From contig NZ_CP020700.1 in assembly GCF_003932715.1 (NCBI RefSeq), forward strand, positions 6,346,501 through 6,410,500: a stretch of 64,000 nucleotides of DNA, in the 5' to 3' direction. Of the stretch, positions 43,338 to 51,525 are shown piece after piece (positions within the stretch are counted from its first letter, which is position 1; each line of letters starts with the position of its first letter). Both the position numbers and the translations under genes were made by a program. Below the pieces are notes generated by a model. It ran no database searches. It was not told the DNA's origin and saw only the letters and a program-made list of their open reading frames with translations. The stretch comes from Streptomyces tsukubensis. Lineage in GTDB: Bacteria > Actinomycetota > Actinomycetes > Streptomycetales > Streptomycetaceae.

Positions 43338-45460
43338 ACGTCCTCCAGCGCGTCCGCGTAGAAGCCGCCGTCGCCGTCCAGGTCGTCCGCCGCGTCATCG
43401 TCCCCGCCCTCAACGGCTTCCTCCCGCAGTACGGGTGCTGCCACCGATTCGCTGCCGTGTCCCAGGGCGCGGCGTACGGACGGCAGCGCAGCAGGTGCGA
43501 GCTCCTCGGTGGCCGGCAGGTCGATGCCTGCCTGTTCGCGGGACAGGCGCAGGGCCATGCGCCGTTCGGCGAGCGTGGTGCCCAGCCCCAGGTTCCACCG
43601 ATCCAGCAGGCCCGCGACTGCGAGCCGGTCATCGGGGTAGCGGTGCTTGGCCGCGGCCAGCTTCCGGGCGAAAGCCAGCGCGTCCTCGCTCAACGGCATC
43701 CGGGCAGCCGGTGCGTGTTCCCAGACAAGGGTGTGCCAGGCGCGGGTATCAGGGTGGCGGAAGAAGATTCGGGTGATGTCGTCCGGGTCGACCTGGAACG
43801 GCCAGCTGTTCTTTCCCGGCCCGTCGTACGGGCTGCGGATACCCGGGGCGGGGAGACCTGGCCCGCGGTAGCGGCGCCGGTCGATTTCGACGCCGTAGTG
43901 CTGGACCGTGCGCCACTTCGTCGCCAGGAACTCAAAAGCGAGGCAGGGGTCCCGCGGCACTTCGATGTATCCGGCGCGCGCCATACCGTGCTCGAACATC
44001 TGGGCTGGCGACATCCGCAGGCCCGGCACCCCCGGATCGACCAGACCAGCATGCGGGCGGCAGTGGTACACCACCGCGACCCACTCCCTAATGATCGCCT
44101 CCAGCTCGTCGAGGAAGAAGAACGCATCGCCTTCCGGGTTCTCACCGCGCGAGTGGATGTCCGGCCCCTTGTAGCCGGGCAGCGCCTCCAGCAGGCCCTC
44201 GCGCAGGGAGCGGAAGAACCGCTCCACCGGCCCTTTGTCCCGGCCCGTGCGCAGCCGGGCCGGCTGCAGGGAGATGCCCATCCGGCGGCACACGCTGGTC
44301 AGATGCTCCGAGACGTACACCTTGCCGTGATCGACCACCAGGGTCTCGGGCACCACCGGCGGCGAGGCCAGCCCCGCACCCGTCGCGCCCTCGACATCGA
44401 CCAGGACCGCACGCGGGATGCCATGCTCGGGCCAGAGCGCACCCCGCGGCCAGTCCCGCCCCGCAGGCCGCGGCCGGAAGCACTGGAACAGCACCGCGCT
44501 CACATCCACCGCCTTCGTAGACACCGGCGTCACCCGAAGACCGGTGATGCAGCGGGTGTACCAGTCCATCGCCACCGTCAGCTCGGCCTGTACCCACCGC
44601 AGCGTGAGCGGGTCGAACGCGAACACGTCCAGCCGGGTGGTGTCCATCAGCATGTACTCGCCCGGCCGCGTCGGCCGCAGCTTCCCGTACGGGCCCTCGG
44701 GCCGGTCGGCGATGTCCCGATTCCGCTTCGCCGCCAGCCGGAACAGCGGATGGCGGCGCTCCAGCTCAGAAAGAATCCGGTAGGCCGTCGCCTGGCTCGG
44801 GAGACGAACACAATCGGCGCCGTGGCGGGCAATCACGCGAGCGCGGGTGCGCTCGATCACGATCTTCCGTGTGGGTGTCGACTCGCCCAGGTGCTCGGCC
44901 ATCACTTCCAAGGCCGCTTCCACCCATCGTTCATCGGCCTTGGCGGTTGGCCCCCGGGACTGCTTCTTCTTCGCTGCCAGCCCGGCTTCGCCGTGCCGCC
45001 GGAAGTCAGCCACCCACTGCTTGACGGTGCGGACGTGGATCCCCAGTTCCTTCGCCTTGGCCGTGTACTTGGGTTCCACCGGCCCGCCAGGCACGTAGTC
45101 GCGGCGAGGTTCCCCATTGCCTGCCAGCTCAGGGCTCCCTGAGCGGAAGCCCGTCAGCAGCTCCCGTACATGTCCGGCCCGTTCCAGGACCTGACTTCGT
45201 TCGCTCGCCTGCAGCTGGTCCAGAACCACCGAGGCAATCTCTTGGTCATCGTCCGCCGACGGGCCGGGCTGATCGGCGATGAGGGCCGCCCGGTCGGAGA
45301 ACAGGAGTTCTTTCAACGACAAGCGCAGAAGCCGCCCCCGCTCGTCCTTGAGGACCACCTCGTTACCGGCTGCCGTCGCGGCCATCTCCACCACCTCGAC
45401 GCTCTCACTGTCGTAGCGGAATCGTGTTCCGACCCCCACCCGGGCCCCGGCCCCGCTCAC
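43334..45460 (-). CDS. tnsB: TnsB-like DDE transposase
   Basis: GTG 45460 overlaps the tnsA stop. 708 aa: N-terminal helix-turn-helix (ELGIHVRTVKQWVADFRRHG), then an rve/DDE integrase core with D273 (YMLMDTTRLDVF), D377 (TLVVDHGKVY) and E413 (GRDKGPVERFF), and a mu-C-like C-terminus. This is the catalytic subunit that joins 3' ends to target. The length is that of TnsB (702 aa in Tn7). Confidence 0.92.
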   Translation of the reverse strand: MSGAGARVGVGTRFRYDSESVEVVEMAATAAGNEVVLKDERGRLLRLSLKELLFSDRAALIADQPGPSADDDQEIASVVLDQLQASERSQVLERAGHVRELLTGFRSGSPELAGNGEPRRDYVPGGPVEPKYTAKAKELGIHVRTVKQWVADFRRHGEAGLAAKKKQSRGPTAKADERWVEAALEVMAEHLGESTPTRKIVIERTRARVIARHGADCVRLPSQATAYRILSELERRHPLFRLAAKRNRDIADRPEGPYGKLRPTRPGEYMLMDTTRLDVFAFDPLTLRWVQAELTVAMDWYTRCITGLRVTPVSTKAVDVSAVLFQCFRPRPAGRDWPRGALWPEHGIPRAVLVDVEGATGAGLASPPVVPETLVVDHGKVYVSEHLTSVCRRMGISLQPARLRTGRDKGPVERFFRSLREGLLEALPGYKGPDIHSRGENPEGDAFFFLDELEAIIREWVAVVYHCRPHAGLVDPGVPGLRMSPAQMFEHGMARAGYIEVPRDPCLAFEFLATKWRTVQHYGVEIDRRRYRGPGLPAPGIRSPYDGPGKNSWPFQVDPDDITRIFFRHPDTRAWHTLVWEHAPAARMPLSEDALAFARKLAAAKHRYPDDRLAVAGLLDRWNLGLGTTLAERRMALRLSREQAGIDLPATEELAPAALPSVRRALGHGSESVAAPVLREEAVEGGDDDAADDLDGDGGFYADALEDV

Positions 45461-46176
45461 GCTGTCCGCCGCAACAGCCGCGAGGGGGCCAGCGGCTCGC
45501 CGAGGTCTACCCGCAGCTCATGCGTCCACAACAGGTGGTGGACTGCAGCGCGGACACAGGGCCCCGGCCAGCGGGGAAGTTGCTGCACCGCAGCATCCAA
45601 CGGCACTCCGTCGAGGTCGGCCAGGCGCAGTTCGTCGAGTACCTCAGGACGGAAGAGCCAGTCGCGGCGGAAGCCAGCCAGGAAGCGGATGTTTTCCAGT
45701 TCCGCTTCCGGCGGTTCGCTCCAGATCTCGTACCGCCAGCCCCGGGCCTCCACCGCCCGCCGGGTCCAGTCGAAGGTGATCGCCACCTCTGGCCTGGTCA
45801 GCTGCCGGTGCGGCTTGACGTCCACCACCACCGGCCCCTGGCCGGTGATCAGCAGATAGTCCGGGATATGGCTTCGGACCGTGGCCCCCGCCATGGTCTT
45901 CATCAGGAACGGCTGGGCCACAATGCCGTGCACGAGCGGGTCGAAGTCGGCGTAGAGGAGTTTCGTCAGCTCCAGCCGTGACTCGTAGATCACCTGCTCA
46001 CGCATGGTCGCTGCCCAGTAGCTTCCGGAATAGTGCCTCTGTCCTCGGTGCCACCGGAACGTCCGCCACGGAGTCGCCGACCTCAGCAGGTCGACGGACA
46101 CTGTTGTCCACGACAGGTCCTCCACGAGCTTGCCGTGGGGAAAGCGAACGCTGACTTCTACGGCGGGATCGTCCAC
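45457..46176 (-). CDS. tnsA: TnsA-like endonuclease
   Basis: About 239 aa. Core residues: E in YESRLELTKLLY (65-72), D106 in HIPDYLLI, and VVVDVKP with D119 and K121, i.e. the PD-(D/E)XK-like active site of TnsA, which cuts the 5' ends so the element moves by cut-and-paste. GTG 46176 is chosen; a longer start at 46257 exists without a better ribosome site. Its start is about 190 bp from the right terminus, as in Tn7. Confidence 0.8.
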   Translation of the reverse strand: MDDPAVEVSVRFPHGKLVEDLSWTTVSVDLLRSATPWRTFRWHRGQRHYSGSYWAATMREQVIYESRLELTKLLYADFDPLVHGIVAQPFLMKTMAGATVRSHIPDYLLITGQGPVVVDVKPHRQLTRPEVAITFDWTRRAVEARGWRYEIWSEPPEAELENIRFLAGFRRDWLFRPEVLDELRLADLDGVPLDAAVQQLPRWPGPCVRAAVHHLLWTHELRVDLGEPLAPSRLLRRTA

Positions 46177-46364
46177 GACGCACCCCCAGCTCGGGCAGTA
46201 CCTGCAAACCCCACGATCCCAGCCGCAACGAAGCGGGCAGGCCGAACTGACCTGCATCGCCCGAAAGAGTGAGTCCTCTGAACAGCGATTCTCAGCAAGT
46301 CACCACATGTGGCCTCGCTGTGCTGTCGGCGCGGAGAATATGGCGCCGGTTCTGAGAACCCACA

Positions 46365-46369
46365 TTGGA
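46365..46369. repeat. Target site duplication TTGGA, right copy
   Basis: Immediately outside the ACA right terminus; identical to 32078-32082. Confidence 0.82.
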
Positions 46370-46490
46370 TGTCAACGGACAGTTCGCCCGGGGCAGACAG
46401 GAAAGATCCCGCAAGGACTGGAAGAACCGCCAGGGGCATGTCAACGTAGACGACTTCCCCGGAAACCCGCAGTTCAGAGAAGGGTTTGCC

Positions 46491-46844
46491 GTGACCGTCG
46501 ATATCGCCCCGCCCGCATTCTCCACGACTGTCGAGGCCCTGCGGCTGCGTTCCTGGCAGCTCGGCCCGGGCCAGCCGGCCGCGGTGCTCGACCAGTTCTC
46601 CGACACCGACTTCAAACTGGTCGTCGACGACCGCGCCGACGTCCACATCAACAGCAGGGATGGCCGTTTCCACCTGGGCTGGTTCCCGGGAGGCCGTCCC
46701 GGGACCGACGGCGAGGGCTGGAAACTTGCCGTCACCGGGACAGCCGAGGTTCCCGGCTACCAGGTGTCCTTCGACACCGAGACCCCGGCGCAGATCGTGG
46801 CCGCCGCCGTAGCGGCCGTCCTCACTACCTCTCAGCCGCGCTGA
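46491..46844 (+). CDS. DUF317-like protein (117 aa)
   Basis: GTG 46491 with GAAGGG 6 nt upstream. TTVEALRLRSWQLGPGQPAA, then GRFHLGWFPGGRPG, GWKLAVTGTAEVPGYQVSFD and ETPAQIVAAAVAAVL: one DUF317 unit (W, LGxxPxG, WxVxF, TPAxIV). The frame is open upstream to 46365 (right at the transposon target duplication) with a TTG there, so the original 5' end could have been changed by the insertion. Confidence 0.74.
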   Translation: MTVDIAPPAFSTTVEALRLRSWQLGPGQPAAVLDQFSDTDFKLVVDDRADVHINSRDGRFHLGWFPGGRPGTDGEGWKLAVTGTAEVPGYQVSFDTETPAQIVAAAVAAVLTTSQPR

Positions 46845-46966
46845 CCCCGCCGACCGGGCCGCCGGCTCGCTCGTACGGTTGCCGGGACCGGAGTTCACGC
46901 GGCACTCACTCGCGGCCCGTACCCAGCCCCCGGCATTCGCACCCCTATGTCCAAGGAGATCCCTCG

Positions 46967-47272
46967 GTGAATCCGCAGTCCCCTGATGTCCCGGAGATGA
47001 CGGTCGGCGATCTGATCGACCGCCTGTCCGCCCTCGACCCGGCCGCCCCGGTGCGGCTCGCGGTTAACCCGTTTTTCCCCATGGCCCACACGATCGCCGG
47101 CGTGGTCGAGGCCCGGGACGAGACCGGAGAACCCGTGGTGTTCCTTGCCGACTCCGGCGATCAGCTCGGGCCCCTGCCCCCGCAGGTCGCGGTCCGGCTT
47201 GCCTGGCAGGAACCGACCACAGCTCCCGCGCGCTCGCGCCGCAGGGCCACCCGCCCTGCCGCGGGCCAGTAG
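46967..47272 (+). CDS. Small protein (101 aa)
   Basis: GTG 46967 behind AAGGAGA. DVPEMTVGDLIDRLSALDP, PVRLAVNPFFPMAHTIAGVV and EPVVFLADSGDQLGPLPPQV: a small alpha/beta protein of a type common in Streptomyces mobile elements; function unknown. Basic C-terminus. Confidence 0.72.
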   Translation: MNPQSPDVPEMTVGDLIDRLSALDPAAPVRLAVNPFFPMAHTIAGVVEARDETGEPVVFLADSGDQLGPLPPQVAVRLAWQEPTTAPARSRRRATRPAAGQ

Positions 47273-47300
47273 GTCGCACAACGAGCAGGAGGAAGAGCCG

Positions 47301-48041
47301 CTGAACCCCCACCACCCCCTCGTCCCCTCCCACAACGACCCGTCGGGCCGCGACCTGTTCTGGGTTGTTCCGCGCCACCTGGCCGGCGACGACGGCATTC
47401 TCGCCGAACAGGTCGGCGCCACCCTCACCGGCCTGGGCTGGCGGATGTGGCCGACCAGCCGCAGCACACTCCTCTATACGAGTCCGGACGGACTGTGCGG
47501 CGCGGAATGGGTGCGCGCCTGCTATCCGATCGAGCTCGGCGGACTCCCCGTCGCGTGGCAGATCACCGCCCGCGCCCACCCGGACAGCGTGCTGCGCGAA
47601 TGGAACGTCTACATCACCGAGGGCGTCCCGCACGAAGCGGTCGCCGACTTCCTCCTCGCCCTGAACGCCCGCACCGAACCGACTGCTGGCTTCACCGGGC
47701 CCCACACCGTGCTGGACGCGCTCGTCGCCCAGGGCTGGCTCCTCGATATCGACCACCCCGCCACCACCGCCACCGCCCCCGACCTCGCCGCCACCGTCTC
47801 CCTCGAAGCCATCCCCGAGCACGTCTTCGACGCCGACCCCCGCCCCGGCCTCGCCGGCTGGCAGGCATGGGCCGACCCGTGCACCGGCACCGGACTGCTG
47901 TGGTGCGCCACCTTCAGCGCCAGCGTCCCCCACGACCTCGTCGCCGCCTTCGCCTCCTCCCTCGCCTCACCCGCCCCCGTACCCCGCCGCACCCTGCCCG
48001 ACGGCGCCCGCGACCGGCTCACCGTCATCCCGCCCGGCTGA
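47301..48041 (+). CDS. DUF317 domain protein with CTG start (246 aa)
   Basis: GGAGG (47288-47292) lies 8 nt before CTG 47301. No ATG, GTG or TTG occurs in frame between the previous gene stop and residue 45, and a start there would remove the diagnostic FWVVPRHLAGDDG opening of DUF317. Two DUF317 units follow: YPIELGGLPVAWQITARAHP, VPHEAVADFLLALNA, then AWADPCTGTGLLWCATFSAS and VPHDLVAAFASSLA. Strong case for CTG initiation. Confidence 0.76.
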   Translation: MNPHHPLVPSHNDPSGRDLFWVVPRHLAGDDGILAEQVGATLTGLGWRMWPTSRSTLLYTSPDGLCGAEWVRACYPIELGGLPVAWQITARAHPDSVLREWNVYITEGVPHEAVADFLLALNARTEPTAGFTGPHTVLDALVAQGWLLDIDHPATTATAPDLAATVSLEAIPEHVFDADPRPGLAGWQAWADPCTGTGLLWCATFSASVPHDLVAAFASSLASPAPVPRRTLPDGARDRLTVIPPG

Positions 48042-48171
48042 CCGGGAGCAGTCTCCCGGCGGGACCGGGCTCGGACCGCCCGGCCGGCCCGCCGCGAATC
48101 GTCTTCCCCTGAGAAGCACCTCCGTTCGGGACGCTCCTGTCCCGAAACTGTCCCCATCCTGTGGAGGCAAC

Positions 48172-48963
48172 ATCGCCCTTCCCGCCCCAGCGCCACCTCT
48201 GCCGACGTTCTGGCTCGGTGCGCACCGTCCGTACTGGCTCAAGCAGACCGATGTACCGCTGTTCATATCGAACCGCCAGCTCGCCCGTGTCCGGACGCTC
48301 CCGCGGGCTCTCGGCCCGTGGGCACTCGACAGCGGCGGCTTCACCGAGATCACCACATACGGCGAATGGCGCACCACACCCCGGCAGTACGTCCGCCAGA
48401 TCTATCGGTACCGCGATGAGGTGGGCCGACTTGCCTGGGCGAGCCAGCAGGATCTCATGTGCGAGGAAGGCGCGCTGCGCATGACCGGCCTGTCCATCGA
48501 CAAGCACCAGGAACTGACCGTCGCCAACTTCCTGACGCTGCGCTGGCACGCCCCCGACCTCCCGATCATCCCCGTCCTGCAGGGCTGGCTCCGGCCCCAC
48601 TACGAGCGCTGCGCCGAGAAGTTCGCCGCGGCCGGGGTCGATCTCACGAAGGAGCCCCTGGTCGGCGTGGGCAGCATCTGCCGCCGGCCCGGCACGTTCA
48701 CGGCGGGCTGGATCCTGGAAGACCTGCACGCCATGGGCCTGAAACTGCACGCCTTCGGCTACAAGAAGACGGGTCTCGCCGTCTCGTGGCCGCACGTGGC
48801 CTCCGCCGACAGCATGGCGTGGTCGAAGGCCGGCCGGTACGAGCGCGTTTGCGGCACCCACAACAGCGAGGCCAACTGCCTCACCTACGCGCGGAGCTGG
48901 CGCCGCGACCTCCTGGGCCACCTGTCCGAGGCCCGCGCCGGTACGTACCACCGGGTTCGGTGA
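48172..48963 (+). CDS. Queuine-transglycosylase/DpdA-like protein
   Basis: 263 aa. TFWLGAHRPYWL, PWALDSGGFTEITTYGEW (the DSGGF of TGT enzymes, Asp being catalytic), LPIIPVLQGW, PLVGVGSICRRPG, LHAFGYKKTGL and ASADSMAWS follow the TIM-barrel order of tRNA-guanine transglycosylases, and the protein resembles DpdA-type deazapurine DNA modification proteins. CGTHNSEANC near the C-terminus could bind zinc. The start is unusual: GGAGG at 48163 precedes only ATC 48172 or CTT 48178 in frame. Acts on tRNA or DNA bases, inferred from family. Confidence 0.68.
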   Translation: MALPAPAPPLPTFWLGAHRPYWLKQTDVPLFISNRQLARVRTLPRALGPWALDSGGFTEITTYGEWRTTPRQYVRQIYRYRDEVGRLAWASQQDLMCEEGALRMTGLSIDKHQELTVANFLTLRWHAPDLPIIPVLQGWLRPHYERCAEKFAAAGVDLTKEPLVGVGSICRRPGTFTAGWILEDLHAMGLKLHAFGYKKTGLAVSWPHVASADSMAWSKAGRYERVCGTHNSEANCLTYARSWRRDLLGHLSEARAGTYHRVR

Positions 48964-49026
48964 GCTGCGGGCGATGACGGCCCGCGACGTGCATCCTGCA
49001 CCCTGACGTCAGACCCGCGGCATTTC

Positions 49027-49079
49027 GAACGCGAATGGGCCGGCCCCCGCAGACTGCGGGGGCCGGCCCATTCGCGTTC
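49027..49079. terminator. Perfect 53-bp hairpin between convergent genes
   Basis: Two 26-bp arms that are exact reverse complements (GAACGCGAATGGGCC... and ...GGCCCATTCGCGTTC) around one base. It lies between the plus-strand gene ending 48963 and the minus-strand gene ending 49078, so it probably terminates both. Confidence 0.85.
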
Positions 49080-49289
49080 AGGCTCCCGGGGCGGCCTCGG
49101 CGAGCGCCTTCTCGACGTGGGTATCGACCAGGGCCGGTGAGCCCGAGACGACGACCAGCACCGTCCCGGCGCGGACAGCAGTCTGCTTGACGACGCTGTC
49201 GCGTCCGGCAGCGGTGAACATCGACAGCTGCGACCACACATGGTGCCGGTCGGGCTCGGTGTCGCTGCATCGGGGATGTGGGTGGTCAT
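49078..49289 (-). pseudogene. Small gene, apparently frameshifted near its start
   Basis: The ATG at 49289 overlaps the upstream stop (CAATGA), but its frame soon becomes Ser/Arg-rich. From about 49265 a sensible peptide lies in the neighbouring frame: HHVWSQLSMFTAAGRDSVV, AVRAGTVLVVVSGSPALVD, THVEKALAEA, stop at 49078. One base lost near 49268 would explain this. Within that frame GTG 49239 is the first canonical start. Function unknown. Confidence 0.55.
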
Positions 49290-49757
49290 TGGCCGAGGAA
49301 GCGGATCCAGTCGTCGAGGCTGCCGTGGTCGTGCGTCATGGTGCCGCTGTTGCGGTTGAACCAGCCCGTGTCCAGGCGCGTGTGCTGAGTGAGGTGTCCG
49401 GCGCGGCACCGCAGCCACACCTGGCCCTGCGTGCTGAGCACGATCCAGTCGCGGTAGGCGTCGCACCCGGAGCAGGTGACGATCTCGCTGCCCTCGACGA
49501 CGGGACGGCGCCAGGGGCATCATCATCCCGGACATCGGACGCAGGGACGGCGCGACGAAATCCGGCGTCAGGAAATCGTCCACCACCGCGGCGGGCCCGG
49601 AGGCCGCAGCCGTCGCAGCTGCCCGCTCCCGCTCCCGTGCCTCCTCCAGTTCCAGTTCTTCCACAGGGCACGGAAGGCTCTGGAAGTACTCCCACGTCGC
49701 CAGGCTGGCCTGCCGCAGCTCCTGGCGCTCCCGCGCCTCACGCTTGCGCTTGAACAT
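49286..49757 (-). pseudogene. Putative zinc-binding protein, frameshifted
   Basis: ATG 49757 starts KRKREARERQELRQASLATW, then a helical acidic stretch ELELEEARERER, and FLTPDFVAPSLRPMSGMMM. Near 49507 the frame must shift by one: the continuation VEGSEIVTCSGCDAYRDWIV, VWLRCRAGHLTQHTRLDTGW and LDDWIRFLGQ is in another frame. TCSGC plus LRCRAGH suggests a zinc ribbon. Upstream of the relaxase on the same strand; function unknown. Confidence 0.65.
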
Positions 49758-49797
49758 CCCGTTCCCCTTTCCCTCGACCGTCTACTGATCGTGACGC

Positions 49798-51525
49798 TCA
49801 TCTCACCCTTCGCGGCTGGTCGGAGGGCTTGGCGGGCATGGCGGCCGGGCCTCGCGGCGACGGCCCGGCGGGCGCGCCGGCCGGGGGCAGAGCGGTATCG
49901 GCAGGGAGGCCGGCCATGCGGCGCAGCCGCCACACCAGCACCTCGGTGACGCATTCGGCGGTGTCGAGTTCGCGGTGTCCGGCGGCTTGGCTGAGGAGGC
50001 GTACGGGGTCGTGGCCCGAGGTCTGGGTGTCGGCGAGGGTTGCGGCGAGCGCGGGCCAGGCCGCCTCGCCGAGGACCTGGTCGGCGAGCTCCTGCGGCAG
50101 TGCGGCCCGTACGACCGCGGCCTGCCGGTGCTGGATAGGCAGCGCGAGCCGTCGGCCCCGCTCCCGGAGCGCGGCGATCGGGTGTGCGGCGGCTTGCTGA
50201 TAGGCGGCGCGCAGATGCGTGGCGGCCTCGCGGGCTGCGGCGGCCTGCTGCGCGTGCCCTCTCCGGGCGTGCCAGTGCGCGGCGGCGGTGACCAGGAAGA
50301 CCGCCATGTCGATGACCATGGCCGTGGTCGCGCCGTCCTCACCCCGCCCCAGCGCGGGCCCGCCATAAGCAAGGTCCCGGGCGGCCCGGCGCAGCGCCCG
50401 GCCGTGCCCGGCGGCAGCCCTGACGTGGGACCGGGTCGCCCGCTCGAACGCGAAGGCCGCGTCCCGCAGCTGCTGGCGTGTATGCGCTGCGCTCGTCTTG
50501 GCCAGGGCGTCGAGGACCTCCCCGGCCCCGGCCAGCTGAGCCGCCACCGCGGTGTCGTCGCCCTGGTCGACCACCAGCACCGCCCGCCACACCGCCTCCG
50601 TCGCACGGCGTCGCGCTCCCGCCGGACCGGTGACGGGCACAGGCCGCAGCCCCACGGGCTGCTCCTCGGTGTTTTCCACCGGGGGCTCGTCGGGTGTGGT
50701 CCAGCGTTCGCGGATGCGGGGGAGGGAGAGGTCGGGGGCGAGCTTCGACCCCGAGTAGAAGACCGGTTCTCCCTTTCCGTTGCGGTCGTCGGGGAGGGCG
50801 ACGGTGTAGCCGAGGAGGTCTCCCGACGGCGCGACACGCTGCCGGACGAGGAGTCCGGCGGCGGCGAGCCGGTCGAAGAACTCCGTCTCGTCCTGGGTGC
50901 CGGCGACCGCCCGGCGGACTGTCTCCCGCAGTTCCTCCCGGGGGGTGCGCTCCCTCTTCTCCCTCGTGGCTTTGTGGCGTTCGGCGCTGGTCGGCCGCCG
51001 GGCTGCGGTTCCGTCACCGGCGTTGAGCCGGCGGAGTCCGTATTCGGCTTCGATGAGGCGGGCTTCGGCCTGGCCGCGGGCGGCGTCGTTGTTGAGCCGG
51101 GGGGTGCGCCCGTCCTCGCGGGCCAGGGTGGCGATGATGTGGATGTGGTCGTCGGCGTGCCGGACGGCTGCCCAGCGGCACCCGGCGTTGTCGCCGGCAG
51201 GGGCGATGCCGGTGGCCGCGACCATCCGGCGTGCGATCTCGCCCCACTGCTCGTCCGTCAGGACCGGGTCCTCGGGTGCGGCCCGGAGCGACAGGTGCCA
51301 GACGTGGGGCTTCCCGCGCCGGCCTCCGGCTGCTTCGACGGGCTGGTCGAGGAGCTGCTGGAGGTCGGCGTACGTCGCGTCGGGGTCGCGGCCGGGGTCG
51401 GGGGCGAGGCTGTCCCAGGCCGCGACCAGGTGAGGGTCGGTGTGCTCCTCGTGCGTGCCGGGGCCGTAGAGGTAGTAGAGGAGGCCGATGGTGCGTGTCC
51501 CGCGTTTGTGGACCCGGGGGATCAT
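49798..51525 (-). CDS. Relaxase/mobilization nuclease (HUH type)
   Basis: ATG 51525 overlaps the mobC stop (ATGA). 575 aa: N-terminal nuclease domain with HVWHLSLRAAPEDP and the metal-binding HADDHIHI (residues 123-130), i.e. H-x-x-x-H-x-H of MobA/VirD2-type relaxases, then RLNNDAARGQAEARLIEAEY and a helical C-terminus of about 350 aa. A YYLYG segment (17-21) offers candidate nicking tyrosines. It would cut the candidate oriT at 52069 and lead the strand into the recipient. Confidence 0.9.
   Translation of the reverse strand: MIPRVHKRGTRTIGLLYYLYGPGTHEEHTDPHLVAAWDSLAPDPGRDPDATYADLQQLLDQPVEAAGGRRGKPHVWHLSLRAAPEDPVLTDEQWGEIARRMVAATGIAPAGDNAGCRWAAVRHADDHIHIIATLAREDGRTPRLNNDAARGQAEARLIEAEYGLRRLNAGDGTAARRPTSAERHKATREKRERTPREELRETVRRAVAGTQDETEFFDRLAAAGLLVRQRVAPSGDLLGYTVALPDDRNGKGEPVFYSGSKLAPDLSLPRIRERWTTPDEPPVENTEEQPVGLRPVPVTGPAGARRRATEAVWRAVLVVDQGDDTAVAAQLAGAGEVLDALAKTSAAHTRQQLRDAAFAFERATRSHVRAAAGHGRALRRAARDLAYGGPALGRGEDGATTAMVIDMAVFLVTAAAHWHARRGHAQQAAAAREAATHLRAAYQQAAAHPIAALRERGRRLALPIQHRQAAVVRAALPQELADQVLGEAAWPALAATLADTQTSGHDPVRLLSQAAGHRELDTAECVTEVLVWRLRRMAGLPADTALPPAGAPAGPSPRGPAAMPAKPSDQPRRVR

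Larger units (their letters stand above)
32083..46364. mobile_element. Tn7-like transposon with cargo (14,282 bp)
   Basis: The left end begins TGTAGGCTCTC and the right end, read inward, TGTGGGTTCTC, an 11-bp terminal inverted repeat with two transitions. Both ends are flanked by TTGGA. The right side holds tnsA, tnsB, tnsC and tniQ in one operon reading away from the right end, as in Tn7; the left side holds cargo (PfpI, aldehyde dehydrogenase, acetoacetate-decarboxylase-like, TetR, NmrA, GlxA remnant, hydrolase). TCTCA boxes recur in the left end (32141, 32168, 32303) and once at the right end, possible TnsB sites. It landed about 120 bp upstream of the DUF317 gene at 46491. Confidence 0.85.

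Noticed and set aside
43292..45142. Plus-strand 616-codon frame
   Set aside because: Antisense of tnsB, which has the full DDE triad and coupling to tnsA and tnsC.
48885..49290. Minus frame from the ATG at 49289 as a full protein
   Set aside because: After the first dozen codons it is Ser/Arg/Pro-rich; the sensible peptide is in the neighbouring frame.
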